DNA of 64,000 nt. Source: Roseivirga sp. UBA6061 (GTDB lineage: Bacteria; Bacteroidota; Bacteroidia; Cytophagales; Cyclobacteriaceae). The notes under the pieces were generated by a model. That model worked only from the letters and a program-made list of their open reading frames with translations, did not search any database and was not told the DNA's origin. The stretch's first letter is position 1. Every line of letters begins with the position of its first letter. Made by a program: the position numbers and the translations under genes. Shown here one piece after another: positions 45,918-55,363 of this stretch. The DNA lies in NCBI GenBank assembly GCA_002427745.1, contig DIYF01000128.1:1-64000 (forward strand), read 5' to 3'.

Positions 45918-48722
45918 TTAGTTATCAAAGAAGCTTCTGCGTCTGCTGATTTTCAGGTCTTTCAGCACTGAAGATTTGATTTGGATATCGATGGTATAGG
46001 AAGTGAATCGACCAAACGGAATCCAGTTGGCACGCATTTCCCAGCATCCCAGATCACGGAAAATACCCACTGAGGTCTGGGTGATCTCCTTCATGTCTAT
46101 ATCATAGCCCGTGTTGAGGGTGATCTGCCACTTGGGAGTCAGGCTTACCTGCCCGTAGAGCTTTACTGCCTGTCTTGTCGTGGTGCTGTTGAGCGACCGG
46201 GTGAAGTTATAGTCGTAGCTAAACCGCAGGTTCCAGGGAATATCCAGGTCCACATAGGCATTAGGGTCGTAGAAATACTGTGTCTGCTGTCGTATCAGGT
46301 TTTCTCCCCCATCATTGATGGAACCAAATTCTCCCTGTGGATCATCTATAAAACCATCCTGAAAACGCTGATTGGGATTGAAGTTGGGGTTACCACCATT
46401 CGAGGGGCCGGAAGAAGCATCAGAGTTCAAATTGGTACTCAGAGATAACCTCGCACTGGTCAGTGTACCCAGGCCCTGGCCTCCGTTCCAGGCAAACTGG
46501 TTTACTCTTCTCGTGGTTGATGTAAAAGAACCGTCCTCATTTTCAGTGGTGGTGGTCAGCCGTGTATAGGGGTCCAGGATCATCCCCATATTGATGTTGA
46601 GTTTTCTGTCAAAGAGTGACGTCCGCGCTGCAACATTGATAGTAGACAGGTTGAATGAGTCTGCTAAAAAGTTATAGGAGCCACTGAATGACAGGTTTTC
46701 CAGTATCGGTACTTTCTTCGACTGTGCTGTGTCACTTCGTACTTTTGCTTCCACTTTGTTTTGAATGGAGAAGTTCATCGAGGCTGATTCACCCAGGCCC
46801 GGAGAGCCGAAAACAAAGCCGTCATAAATGGAGAGCAGGCGTGTGTTTTCAGGGTCAGCATCTGTTTGTACTGTCTGGTAAAAACCGAATTTTTCCTGGC
46901 TGAAATCAGGTCGGTAACTGAAAGATACCGTGGGGGTCACGATGTGTCTGATGGCCTCCAGTCTTCCCCGGTCTCCGAAGTTAAACATACCATACAGCTG
47001 TGTGGAAATACCCACGCTGGCAGAGTAGGTGTTGGCTCTGCTGAAGCCGGAAAGTGTATCAATCCGTACGGCTTCCAGATCGCTGTCATAGGTATAGTCG
47101 AGCTCTTCCAGGTACCACAGCTCCTGAAACTGGATGGAGGGAGTGACATTAAAGTTTTTCAGAATCGGAAAGGAAGTAGAAATAGGGATGGTATGCCTTG
47201 CTCCGTTCCGGGCATTTTTCAAAAGCTCATCCAGTGTATTGAATCTCACATCAATGGTGTCTGCTTCAGTCGATCCATTGGCGATATCAAACCCTGCTGT
47301 TGCAGGTCTTACCAGGTTGGTCACCCGGTTGCTTACGTTAAAATTCCAGCCGACATTCAATCGCTTCAGAATTTCAGCTTTTGCTCCCTTGGCCGGATAG
47401 ATTCTGTTCATATTCACCGAAAGCTCCGGTAGTGATACATCCACAATGCCCGTCTGCACATTCTGGTTGTGGCGTGCACTCAGAGAGTAGCTGATGGGCG
47501 TACCGGAAATACTGGATGAGTATTGAATGTTTGATCTGAATTCTGAGCGAATATTGTTCTGGAAATTGTTCAGTCTGAGGTTATTGCTGTTAAAGGTAGA
47601 AGTACCCACATTCACACTGGCTGAGAAACGTCCGTTACCTCGCGACTCCGGCCTGTGAGCCCACTGAAACCAGAAGTCTTTTGAATCCAGAGAAACCTCC
47701 TCAAAGTCCAGATTTTTGTTTCTGTTAAATTCAAATCTGAAATCTCCCGAGTATTTATAGCGTTTCTTATAGTTTGACTGAGCTTTCAGGCCCCAGCTTC
47801 CTTTGGAATAAATGTCTCCGGTAAGAGCCGTATGGATGTAAGGGTTCCAGACAAAGAAGTAACCACCTTCGCGCAAGAAGAGTCCCCTGTTCTGCTCGTT
47901 ACCATACTTAGGAAAGAGAATACCTGATTTTTCGGCCGATTTGGGCTCGGGGAACATGAAAAAAGGTAAACCCAGCGGTGTGGGTATATCTCCTACATAG
48001 AGCAGAAACGGACCAGTGATAATCTTATCACCCGGAATCATCTTAATTTTAGTAGACTTGATATAGGTAGTGGCCAGTGGATCATCGCAGGGTATGAACC
48101 GGCCGCCCGCTATATAGGCACTGCCATCGTTGTTTCTTTTTACTACCTCGCCAGACAGATAGCCGTCCTGCTGTTGAGTTGCCACCCCCTTGATACGCGC
48201 TCTGTCCGTATCAAAATTATAGCGGATCTCGCGTGTCTCAAACTCATCCGGGCCGTCCTTAAACATGGGCAGCCCCTGCCAGGTACCTGTACTGTCCTGA
48301 ATACCATTGGCCCGCAGCTCATTTTTTTCACGGTCTATAACAATTTGAGCAGCATCCAGTCTTATATCACCGTAAACGATATAAGCATTTCCATAAAGGT
48401 ACGTTACGTTGGTGAGTGTCTTGGTAATGATAGAATCCTCAGCATAATATTTGATGGTTGTTTCTACACCACCTTTTTGGATTGTGAGGGAGTCTGTCGG
48501 TGCTGGTCTGGTATTTGTAGAATCTCTCCTGACAGTGAGTGTGGAGTCCGATTTAACCGGTAATTCTGCTGTCTTCAATTTCAGATCCTGTGCACTGAGG
48601 CCCAGGGTTGCTAAAATGAGAATGGCTATGACAAAGACAGATCTTTTTGAAAACACGCGATTTTTCGGTTTTTCGGAAAAATTCAGATTTTTGCGTAAAG
48701 TTATTCCAATAACAGAATTCAT
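45918..48722 (-). CDS. lptD: LptD-like LPS-transport outer-membrane protein (Bacteroidota type)
   Basis: 934 residues. Signal region at 25-45, a periplasmic LptA/OstA-like beta-taco domain (about 70-190: VTYLYGNAYIVYGDIRLDA, ETREIRYNFDTDRARIKG) and then a long barrel of amphipathic strands with the linker block FPEPKSAEKSGILFPKYG near 260-280. It inserts lipopolysaccharide in the outer leaflet. It lies divergently to amiC with only 10 bp between start codons. The ATG 48722 gives a basic N-terminal tail before the signal; a later GTG at Val23 would shorten it. Confidence 0.85.
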   Translation of the reverse strand: MNSVIGITLRKNLNFSEKPKNRVFSKRSVFVIAILILATLGLSAQDLKLKTAELPVKSDSTLTVRRDSTNTRPAPTDSLTIQKGGVETTIKYYAEDSIITKTLTNVTYLYGNAYIVYGDIRLDAAQIVIDREKNELRANGIQDSTGTWQGLPMFKDGPDEFETREIRYNFDTDRARIKGVATQQQDGYLSGEVVKRNNDGSAYIAGGRFIPCDDPLATTYIKSTKIKMIPGDKIITGPFLLYVGDIPTPLGLPFFMFPEPKSAEKSGILFPKYGNEQNRGLFLREGGYFFVWNPYIHTALTGDIYSKGSWGLKAQSNYKKRYKYSGDFRFEFNRNKNLDFEEVSLDSKDFWFQWAHRPESRGNGRFSASVNVGTSTFNSNNLRLNNFQNNIRSEFRSNIQYSSSISGTPISYSLSARHNQNVQTGIVDVSLPELSVNMNRIYPAKGAKAEILKRLNVGWNFNVSNRVTNLVRPATAGFDIANGSTEADTIDVRFNTLDELLKNARNGARHTIPISTSFPILKNFNVTPSIQFQELWYLEELDYTYDSDLEAVRIDTLSGFSRANTYSASVGISTQLYGMFNFGDRGRLEAIRHIVTPTVSFSYRPDFSQEKFGFYQTVQTDADPENTRLLSIYDGFVFGSPGLGESASMNFSIQNKVEAKVRSDTAQSKKVPILENLSFSGSYNFLADSFNLSTINVAARTSLFDRKLNINMGMILDPYTRLTTTTENEDGSFTSTTRRVNQFAWNGGQGLGTLTSARLSLSTNLNSDASSGPSNGGNPNFNPNQRFQDGFIDDPQGEFGSINDGGENLIRQQTQYFYDPNAYVDLDIPWNLRFSYDYNFTRSLNSTTTRQAVKLYGQVSLTPKWQITLNTGYDIDMKEITQTSVGIFRDLGCWEMRANWIPFGRFTSYTIDIQIKSSVLKDLKISRRRSFFDN

Positions 48723-48732
48723 TAGTACAGAA

Positions 48733-49521
48733 GTGAAAAATAATCTGGCCCTTTATCTCCTTTTGTCTTTCGTTGTTATCTCCTTGACATCGTTTCAAAC
48801 AGTCCCCACTGAAAAAGCTAAGAAATTTAAAGTAGTGATAGACCCCGGACATGGCGGGAAAGACCCCGGCACACACGGTGCATACACTAAAGAAAAAGAC
48901 ATAGTTCTAAAAGTATCCCTGAAGGTGGGGGGGTATTTAGAAGAGCTTTTAGACGATGTAGAAGTCATTTATACTAGAAAGACTGATACGTATAGCCACC
49001 CCAAAGTCCGTGCCACAATGGCCAATGATGCCGAAGCCGATCTTTATGTTTCTATCCATGCCAATGCTGTAGGGAATGCGGCCATCAGGGGAACAGAAAC
49101 TTATGTGATGGGAACTAAAAATGAAGGAAGGAACTTTGAAGTAGCAAAGCGGGAGAACTCTGTGATTTTGCTGGAAGACAATTACAAGGAGGCTTATCAG
49201 GATTTTGACCCGACTTCTCCGGAAGTGAACATCATGTTTTCAATCATGCAAGAGGCATATCAGGAGAATAGTATTATTTTGGCCACTAATATTGAAAGCC
49301 AGTTTTCAAAGCGGGCCGGAAGAAAAAGCCTGGGAGTAAAACAATCCAGCCTTTGGGTGCTTTGGAACACAGCCATGCCGAGTGTATTGGTGGAGTTGGG
49401 GTATCTGACCAACGCGAAGGAAGAAAAAGAATTAAACGATCCCAAGGTGCAGGATTACCTCGCCTCAGCGATTTTCAGAGGAATCAGGGATTATAAAAAG
49501 TATTTGGAATCAACTAAGTAA
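48733..49521 (+). CDS. N-acetylmuramoyl-L-alanine amidase (Amidase_3/AmiC type)
   Basis: 262 residues from GTG 48733, with a hydrophobic N-terminal segment (5-20) as signal or anchor. The amidase_3 zinc ligands are H40 in DPGHGGKD, E54 in KEKD and H109 in SIHAN; the catalytic Glu is in VLVELGYL near 225. It cleaves peptide stems from peptidoglycan during division. The open frame goes back to 48451, but the upstream part lies over the opposing LptD gene and is not signal-like. The MCE gene begins 2 bp after the stop. Confidence 0.88.
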   Translation: MKNNLALYLLLSFVVISLTSFQTVPTEKAKKFKVVIDPGHGGKDPGTHGAYTKEKDIVLKVSLKVGGYLEELLDDVEVIYTRKTDTYSHPKVRATMANDAEADLYVSIHANAVGNAAIRGTETYVMGTKNEGRNFEVAKRENSVILLEDNYKEAYQDFDPTSPEVNIMFSIMQEAYQENSIILATNIESQFSKRAGRKSLGVKQSSLWVLWNTAMPSVLVELGYLTNAKEEKELNDPKVQDYLASAIFRGIRDYKKYLESTK

Positions 49522-49523
49522 CC

Positions 49524-50492
49524 GTGGCCAGTAAAGGTAGAGAGATAAAAGTCGGGATATTCACAGTGCTGATGGCATCGGCCCTGTATATAGGTTTTAA
49601 CTACCTGAGAGGTCTGGATGTGTTCTCTCCTGAGCAACCTTACTATGTCAAGTTCAATAGTATCAGTGGGCTGAATAAAGGAGACAGGGTGATTCTGAAC
49701 GGCCTGGATGTGGGTAGCGTAGTCGAACGCAGGTTCAGCAATGCCGCCTATGATGAGATTATGGTGACGCTCTACATTGACCGTACCATCACCATGACCG
49801 AGGGAACCATCGCCCGACTCTCACAGGATCTTTTAGGAACGGCTAAAATTCAGTTGATTGTCAATCATGAGACAGATCAGGTACTGGCGCCATATGATAC
49901 CCTGATAGGCGAAATCGATGAGGGACTGACTGAAAGGCTTACGGCTACCGGACTGGATGCCGCTGACCAGTTGACTGCCTTGGTCCGTACCATGCAGGAT
50001 GTACTCGAGCCTTTTGCACAGAACAAGGCGGAGCTCGACTCTACCATTAAAAACTTTAAAGCCCTTTCAGAAAACCTTGTTGAGCTGACTGATGCCACCA
50101 AAAACTCACTGGATCAGTTTAACCTGAAAATGGAATATGTAACCGACTCACTGGTGCATGCCATGGGCGGAATGAAACCACTGATGGCTGAATACCAGGC
50201 ACTGGGTGAGAAATTTAATGCGATTGACATAGAGTCCAGACTGGAGAAGGTAGACTCTGTACTGCTGGGCACGCAGGAGTTGCTGGCGAGCCTTAATTCT
50301 GATGAGGGTATGTTGGGTGAGCTGAAAAACAATGACTCGCTTTATCACTCCCTGAACAAAACCATGGTTGATCTGGATAGCCTCTTCATGGATTTCAGAC
50401 AAAACCCCAAGCGCTACGTTCACTTCTCCCTTTTCGGCCGAAAGAACCGCCCACCGGCTGACAAGAAGAAAAAAAGAAGGAAGGACAAATAA
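49524..50492 (+). CDS. MCE-domain (MlaD-like) lipid transport protein
   Basis: 322 residues with a single N-terminal transmembrane helix (about 8-25), one MCE domain (about 35-115: YYVKFNSISGLNKGDRVILNG, LSQDLLGTAKIQLIV) and a long alpha-helical region (about 150-300) ending in a lysine-rich tail. MCE proteins carry phospholipids between membranes with an MlaE/F-type ABC complex. The permease and ATPase are not in the window. It starts at GTG 49524 and is coupled to amiC by a 2-bp gap. Confidence 0.87.
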   Translation: MASKGREIKVGIFTVLMASALYIGFNYLRGLDVFSPEQPYYVKFNSISGLNKGDRVILNGLDVGSVVERRFSNAAYDEIMVTLYIDRTITMTEGTIARLSQDLLGTAKIQLIVNHETDQVLAPYDTLIGEIDEGLTERLTATGLDAADQLTALVRTMQDVLEPFAQNKAELDSTIKNFKALSENLVELTDATKNSLDQFNLKMEYVTDSLVHAMGGMKPLMAEYQALGEKFNAIDIESRLEKVDSVLLGTQELLASLNSDEGMLGELKNNDSLYHSLNKTMVDLDSLFMDFRQNPKRYVHFSLFGRKNRPPADKKKKRRKDK

Positions 50493-50591
50493 ATTACCTC
50501 CCGACACTTCTTTTTTTGGCTTCTTAGGGGATGCCCTCTAATTTAGTCGCAAGTAAACTATAAGCCTGTCTCGGGCTAAGGGGAAAAACCT

Positions 50592-52220
50592 ATGGACATA
50601 GAATTCAACAAGAATGACGACTCCATGCGCCAGCTGGTCTATCAGCTAAATCACAAGCTGAAGCAGGTGAAAATGGGAGGGGGAGAAAAGAAAATTGCTT
50701 CACAACATAAAAAGGGAAAACTCACCGCCCGTGAGCGTATCGACTACCTCACCGATGAGGGATCGGACTTTCTGGAAATTGCTGCCTTTGCCGGAGACGG
50801 CATGTACGAAGAGCAGGGTGGTTGTCCTTCAGGAGGAGTAGTGACAGGTATTGGTACGGTGAGTGGCAGAGACTCCGTAATTGTAGCAAATGATGCCACC
50901 GTGAAGGCCGGAGCCTGGTTTCCTATCACCGCCAAGAAGAACATGCGGGCCCAGGAAATCGCCATGGAAAACCGGCTGCCCATTATCTACCTGGTAGATA
51001 GTGCGGGCGTATTCCTGCCTATGCAGGATGAGATTTTCCCGGATAAGGAGCATTTCGGCAGACAGTTTCGTAACAACGCCAAAATGTCTTCTATGGGTAT
51101 CATTCAGGTAGCCGCTATTATGGGGAGCTGTGTGGCTGGAGGAGCCTACCTGCCCATCATGAGCGATGAAGCCATGATTGTAGACAAAACAGGCTCAATC
51201 TTTCTGGCAGGTTCTTACCTGGTAAAAGCCGCAATTGGCGAAGATGTAGACAATGAAACTCTGGGTGGTGCGACCACGCAGTCTGAAATCTCTGGTGTGA
51301 CGGATAACAAGTTTCCCAATGACGAGGCCTGCCTGGATTATATCAGAAGTATCTTTGATAAGATCGGTGATTTTGAGAAAGCCGGTTTTGACAGAACAGA
51401 ACCAAAGCTGCCTAAGGAAGCACTCGATAGCATTTACGGAGTGATGCCGGCAGAACGCACCAAGCCCTATGATACCCTCGATATCATCAAAAGACTGGTG
51501 GACGATTCAGAATTTGATGAATACAAAGACTTGTATGGCAAATCTATTATCTGCGGTTACGGTCGTATCGATGGCTGGGCCGTGGGTATTGTGGCCAATC
51601 AGCGAAAAACAGTACGGTCGAAGAAGGGCGAAATGCAGATGGGAGGAGTGATCTATTCCGACTCAGCTGATAAAGCGGCCCGGTTCATCATGAATTGTAA
51701 TCAGCGTAAAATACCCCTGGTATTCCTGCAGGATGTCAGCGGCTTTATGGTAGGAAGCCGGGCTGAGCATGGAGGTATCATTAAGGACGGAGCCAAAATG
51801 GTGAATGCCATGGCCAACTCGGTGGTGCCTAAGTTCACCGTTATCACAGGTAACTCATATGGTGCCGGTAACTATGCCATGTGTGGTAAAGCCTACGATC
51901 CCAGATTGATCGTGGCCTGGCCCACTTCTCAGCTGGCGGTTATGAGTGGTGCAGCAGCAGCCAAAACCCTGTTACAAATCAAGGTAGCCACCCTGAAGGC
52001 GCAGGGTAAAGAGATTTCTTCAGAAGAGAAAGATGCGCTGCTGGAGGAGATCACCAATCGCTACAATGAACAATTGAGCCCTTATTATGCGGCTTCAAGA
52101 ATCTGGGTAGATGCCATTATCGACCCGGTGGATACGCGGAAAGTAATTTCCAGAGGAATAGAAATGGCCAATCACGCTCCGATTACAGAGCGGTTTAACG
52201 TTGGGGTGATACAGACCTGA
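50592..52220 (+). CDS. Acyl-CoA carboxylase beta subunit (methylcrotonyl-CoA carboxylase type)
   Basis: 542 residues with both carboxyltransferase halves: [20 protein letters not shown] near 31, LVDSAGVFLPMQDEIFPD near 134, IMGSCVAGGAYLP near 176, QDVSGFMVGSRAEHGG near 379, and TGNSYGAGNYAMCGKAY near 419. The distinctive H-G-G and GNYAMCG features fit methylcrotonyl/geranyl-CoA carboxylases better than PccB, so leucine degradation is the likeliest role. It is separate from the other beta subunit at 25880. No biotin carboxylase gene is nearby. Confidence 0.85.
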   Translation: MDIEFNKNDDSMRQLVYQLNHKLKQVKMGGGEKKIASQHKKGKLTARERIDYLTDEGSDFLEIAAFAGDGMYEEQGGCPSGGVVTGIGTVSGRDSVIVANDATVKAGAWFPITAKKNMRAQEIAMENRLPIIYLVDSAGVFLPMQDEIFPDKEHFGRQFRNNAKMSSMGIIQVAAIMGSCVAGGAYLPIMSDEAMIVDKTGSIFLAGSYLVKAAIGEDVDNETLGGATTQSEISGVTDNKFPNDEACLDYIRSIFDKIGDFEKAGFDRTEPKLPKEALDSIYGVMPAERTKPYDTLDIIKRLVDDSEFDEYKDLYGKSIICGYGRIDGWAVGIVANQRKTVRSKKGEMQMGGVIYSDSADKAARFIMNCNQRKIPLVFLQDVSGFMVGSRAEHGGIIKDGAKMVNAMANSVVPKFTVITGNSYGAGNYAMCGKAYDPRLIVAWPTSQLAVMSGAAAAKTLLQIKVATLKAQGKEISSEEKDALLEEITNRYNEQLSPYYAASRIWVDAIIDPVDTRKVISRGIEMANHAPITERFNVGVIQT

Positions 52221-52223
52221 TTT

Positions 52224-53081
52224 ATGAGTGAAAGTGAGTCGATAAGCAATAAGGAACTCAAGGCACTGGTGTCATTACTGGATGATACCGATTCGGAGGT
52301 AGTACAGCATGTAGAGGATAAGATCATGTCTCTGGGTACCCATATTATTCCTTATCTCGAGTTTGAATGGGAAAGCAGCTTTAATCCGGTGCTTCAAAAA
52401 CGGATTGAAGAGCTGGTGCATACACTGCAGTTTGAACTCCTGAAAGAAAAGTTGGTCGAATGGAAAGAGAAGGGAGCAGAAGATTTGCTGGAAGGGATGT
52501 GGCTCATCAATACCTATCAGTACCCAGACCTGGAGTATGACGACCTGAAAAAGGAGCTGGAGCAAATCTATTATGAGGCCTGGCTGGAATTTAAATCAGA
52601 AATTCACCCGGTTGATCAGATCAAAATTCTGAATTCGGTTCTTTTCGGAAAACTTAAATTCGGAGCCAATACCAAGAACTTCCACTCTCCTGGAAATTCC
52701 ATGCTCAATGTAGTGCTGCAAACTAAAAAGGGGAACCCTATTTCTCTCTGTGTGATCTACATTTTGGTGGCACAGAAACTGAAGTTACCGGTATACGGGG
52801 TCAATCTGCCCAACCTCTTTGTGCTCACTTATAAGCAAGGAGATAATCAGTTTTACATCAATGCCTTTAACAGAGGTCTGGTGTTTACCCGTAAAGAAGT
52901 AGACGAGTACATAGGCAACCTGAACCTGCCCCCAAATGATATGTATTATGAGCCCTGTGAGAATATTGACATTGTGTCCAGGGTGCTCAGAAACCTGATC
53001 AATGCTCATGAAAAGCTGGGGCATACCGATAAAATGGGGGAGCTGGAAGAACTGCTGAAGCTACTCGGAAAAAAGTCATAG
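52224..53081 (+). CDS. SirB1-family transglutaminase-like protein
   Basis: 285 residues. The region about 150-235 (NSMLNVVLQTKKGNPISLCVIYILVAQKLKLPVYGVNLPN) matches the SirB1/transglutaminase-like N domain; the first 130 residues are alpha-helical. No function is established for the family. It starts 3 bp after the carboxyltransferase stop, so it is co-transcribed. Confidence 0.72.
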   Translation: MSESESISNKELKALVSLLDDTDSEVVQHVEDKIMSLGTHIIPYLEFEWESSFNPVLQKRIEELVHTLQFELLKEKLVEWKEKGAEDLLEGMWLINTYQYPDLEYDDLKKELEQIYYEAWLEFKSEIHPVDQIKILNSVLFGKLKFGANTKNFHSPGNSMLNVVLQTKKGNPISLCVIYILVAQKLKLPVYGVNLPNLFVLTYKQGDNQFYINAFNRGLVFTRKEVDEYIGNLNLPPNDMYYEPCENIDIVSRVLRNLINAHEKLGHTDKMGELEELLKLLGKKS

Positions 53082-53082
53082 A

Positions 53083-53628
53083 TCAAACTTTGTTTTTCCA
53101 AGAGCGCTTTTCAATTCGTGTGAAATCTTCCTTGTCTTTGATTAGCAAGAGGTAGTCACGTAGTCTCAGAAGCTCCTGGTCCTCCGGATCTCCGATGAAG
53201 TCGGGAATGTAAATGGCATTCCCATAGTTGGCAGATACTTTGGCCGGGGTATTGTCTACAATCAGTGTTCGTCTCAAAGAAAACCCTTTTCGCTTGACCT
53301 TTTTCAGGTTTTTCAAATTGAAATAGCTGGCTGACTCAGGGTCAAACCTTAGCGTACATCTGGAGTTACCCCAGGCGAAGGCAAAGTCAACCTCAGCGGG
53401 TTTGATTTTATCTGCCAGAAAGGCTACATAATCGTCACCTGCGCTGGACCAGACAGAAAGTATAAAGTGTCGGGACAAGTCGATCAGCACCTCCCTCAGG
53501 TAGGGTCTTTCATATATGAAGTACAGATCAAAGGTGTAGTCCGCCTGACGGGTCAGTTCAGCCTCACTGGCATGAATCAAGGTTTCATCCAGGTCAAATA
53601 TCAATAAGGGTTTGGCAACGTCACTCAT
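53083..53628 (-). CDS. FCP1/NIF-like HAD phosphatase
   Basis: 181 residues. The HAD motif I is FDLDETLIHA with D12 and D14 (DxDET signature of FCP1/SCP-type phosphatases), motif II in WSSAGDDYV near 60, and motif III in LIVDNTPAKV near 122-131. In eukaryotes such enzymes dephosphorylate proteins; here the substrate is unknown. It converges with the SirB1 gene, 1 bp apart, and is followed upstream (on its strand) by the acetolactate decarboxylase gene. Confidence 0.8.
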   Translation of the reverse strand: MSDVAKPLLIFDLDETLIHASEAELTRQADYTFDLYFIYERPYLREVLIDLSRHFILSVWSSAGDDYVAFLADKIKPAEVDFAFAWGNSRCTLRFDPESASYFNLKNLKKVKRKGFSLRRTLIVDNTPAKVSANYGNAIYIPDFIGDPEDQELLRLRDYLLLIKDKEDFTRIEKRSWKNKV

Positions 53629-53648
53629 ACTAAGATGAGCTCAAGGTA

Positions 53649-54440
53649 TTAATTCCTTAGCTTTTCAACCCTGTCGAGGTCTTCTGTTCGGTCATTATTC
53701 AGATCCAGATCATGGAAGTCGCCACTTTCCGGCAGTGCCAGAAACAGGTTGGGCAGATAGTCGATAGAGACCTGCGCTTTAATACCTTCCAAAGCCAGCA
53801 CATGGCCGCCCTTTTTCCGGTCATTATTCAGATAGTGGAGGTGATAACCCGGCACATTAATTTCTTTGGTGTATTCCGGGAAACGAAAACCGATCATGCT
53901 GCCTGCTGTCTGATCAAATGAAAAAACAGATTGATCTGCTACCACTTCTCCTAAAAGGCGATAGGGTCTGGTTTGAGCAGGTACGCTTCTCGTTTTGAGT
54001 CCCGTGAATTCCCCGTCAATCCGGATGGCGTAGAAAAGGTTCTGAGACTTGATTTCCCGGTCAAGGCGGCTCAGCAGGTCTTCAAAATTCATATTGCCAT
54101 TGATCGTGAAAGTTGTGTCAGCACTGAAATGGGTCATTACAGCAAATGGAGTTTTTGTTTCGGGGCCGGGCTGGTAGGCGAAACCATCGGTTTTCACCTG
54201 GTAAACTATGCCATCAGCCACTACCATTTCACCATCCAGAGCATTAAACGTGCCGATGCCAAAATCTCCGTGCTGAGTCAGTTCGCCAATGGGCATATCT
54301 CCGTCATAAGCACCTTCCAGCAAGGATTTGATGGTGGCATATTGATATACCTGGTTTTTGGTGACCGTTGAACCTTCCTCTTTGGGGCCACAGGCAGCAA
54401 ACAAAACCAGACAAAGTGCGAAACAAAGGAATCGGTGCAT
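53649..54440 (-). CDS. Acetolactate decarboxylase, lipoprotein form
   Basis: 263 residues from ATG 54440. After a lipoprotein signal (lipobox FAAC17) comes the acetolactate decarboxylase domain with zinc ligands H200, H202 and H213 (GYHLHYLNNDRKKGGHVL), the acidic E71 (LDGEMV) and R151 (KTRSVPAQ). The reaction turns acetolactate into acetoin; the classical enzyme is cytosolic. The predicted export of this copy is unusual relative to that. The alternative TTG start at 54461 is not needed. Confidence 0.85.
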   Translation of the reverse strand: MHRFLCFALCLVLFAACGPKEEGSTVTKNQVYQYATIKSLLEGAYDGDMPIGELTQHGDFGIGTFNALDGEMVVADGIVYQVKTDGFAYQPGPETKTPFAVMTHFSADTTFTINGNMNFEDLLSRLDREIKSQNLFYAIRIDGEFTGLKTRSVPAQTRPYRLLGEVVADQSVFSFDQTAGSMIGFRFPEYTKEINVPGYHLHYLNNDRKKGGHVLALEGIKAQVSIDYLPNLFLALPESGDFHDLDLNNDRTEDLDRVEKLRN

Positions 54441-54557
54441 GGGGGAGAGTTTATGATCCAAAGGTAATGACTCAGAGAGTTTTTAAGGTCCGGATACATA
54501 GACAAATGAGTGACCGGAGTTGTTCCCACACAAAGTGAGAAAGGATCTTATAAATAT

Positions 54558-55187
54558 TCAGAAGGCCAGACAGATGACAAGGTCACCAAATTCATGGAAG
54601 CACAGTTCGAACTCATCTTGCTGATGGTTTTCAAGAATGGCTCCTTTTGAGGGAAAGGGACTGCCAGGTGGGTAGATGTAGAGTTGTGTAGCAAAGGTGA
54701 GTTGCGTTCTGCCATGGAGCTTGTACAGTGCTTCTTTGGCAGACCAGACCCAGGTCAGTTTCTTCATATCGTTCTGCGCCCAGTGCCTCTCATCTTCATG
54801 CAGAAATTTATGGGCAATTCGCTGTATTTGATTTCTGGGGTATTCAATGTCTATCCCCGCCTGGCCCGAGGTGTTGATAATGGCGGCTCCATAATGCTTT
54901 GTATGGCTGATAGAGATGCCCACATTATTGCCTGCCAGGTGCGGTTTGCCAAATTCGTCTTTTACAATGGAAAAAGGGCTTAGTCCCCGATCTTCTATCA
55001 GGGTTTTGAGCGCCAGTCTGGCTGCAAGCCATTCCATTTTTCGGGACTCCACCTTCTGCTCATTGAGAATGTGCTCATCAGCTGAAGAAAAGGGGTAAAG
55101 TGATACCAGTTCTTCCAGTGACTCATCTATTTTCCATAGGGCAAAAGAGACAGAAGAATTGAGTCGGATGATTTTTGCGACAGGCAT
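54558..55187 (-). CDS. 4'-phosphopantetheinyl transferase (Sfp-type)
   Basis: 209 residues from ATG 55187 (the frame extends to 55241). Motifs of Sfp/AcpT enzymes: GIDIE with D113 and E115 (Mg2+), preceded by ISHTKHYGAA, and W148SAKEALYK with E152. It attaches phosphopantetheine to carrier proteins. Within the window its natural client would be the carrier domain of the A-T-TE enzyme at 10086-12506, but it may simply serve fatty-acid ACP. Confidence 0.9.
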   Translation of the reverse strand: MPVAKIIRLNSSVSFALWKIDESLEELVSLYPFSSADEHILNEQKVESRKMEWLAARLALKTLIEDRGLSPFSIVKDEFGKPHLAGNNVGISISHTKHYGAAIINTSGQAGIDIEYPRNQIQRIAHKFLHEDERHWAQNDMKKLTWVWSAKEALYKLHGRTQLTFATQLYIYPPGSPFPSKGAILENHQQDEFELCFHEFGDLVICLAF

Positions 55188-55285
55188 GAAATCGAAATTA
55201 AAGATTCGTTGAAAGAATCCATACCGACAGGCAAAAAACAATGAAGCTGATATGAATTATTCATAGGTTGTCCATGTTCATTGCT

Positions 55286-55293
55286 TAGCTTTG
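55286..55293 (+). promoter_or_regulatory. -7 promoter box of the WD40 gene
   Basis: TAGCTTTG fits TAnnTTTG 70 bp before the ATG; the nearest TTG is only 15 nt upstream, shorter than ideal. Confidence 0.35.
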
Positions 55294-55363
55294 CCTGTCT
55301 TTCAAATGTTTCAGCTGACTGACAGAAGTGAGACAGGAATGGCATCAATAAGGAACCGAGATT

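Noticed and set aside
48451..48732. N-terminal extension of the AmiC gene
   Set aside because: Those 94 codons lie over the opposing lptD gene and precede a proper signal segment at GTG 48733.
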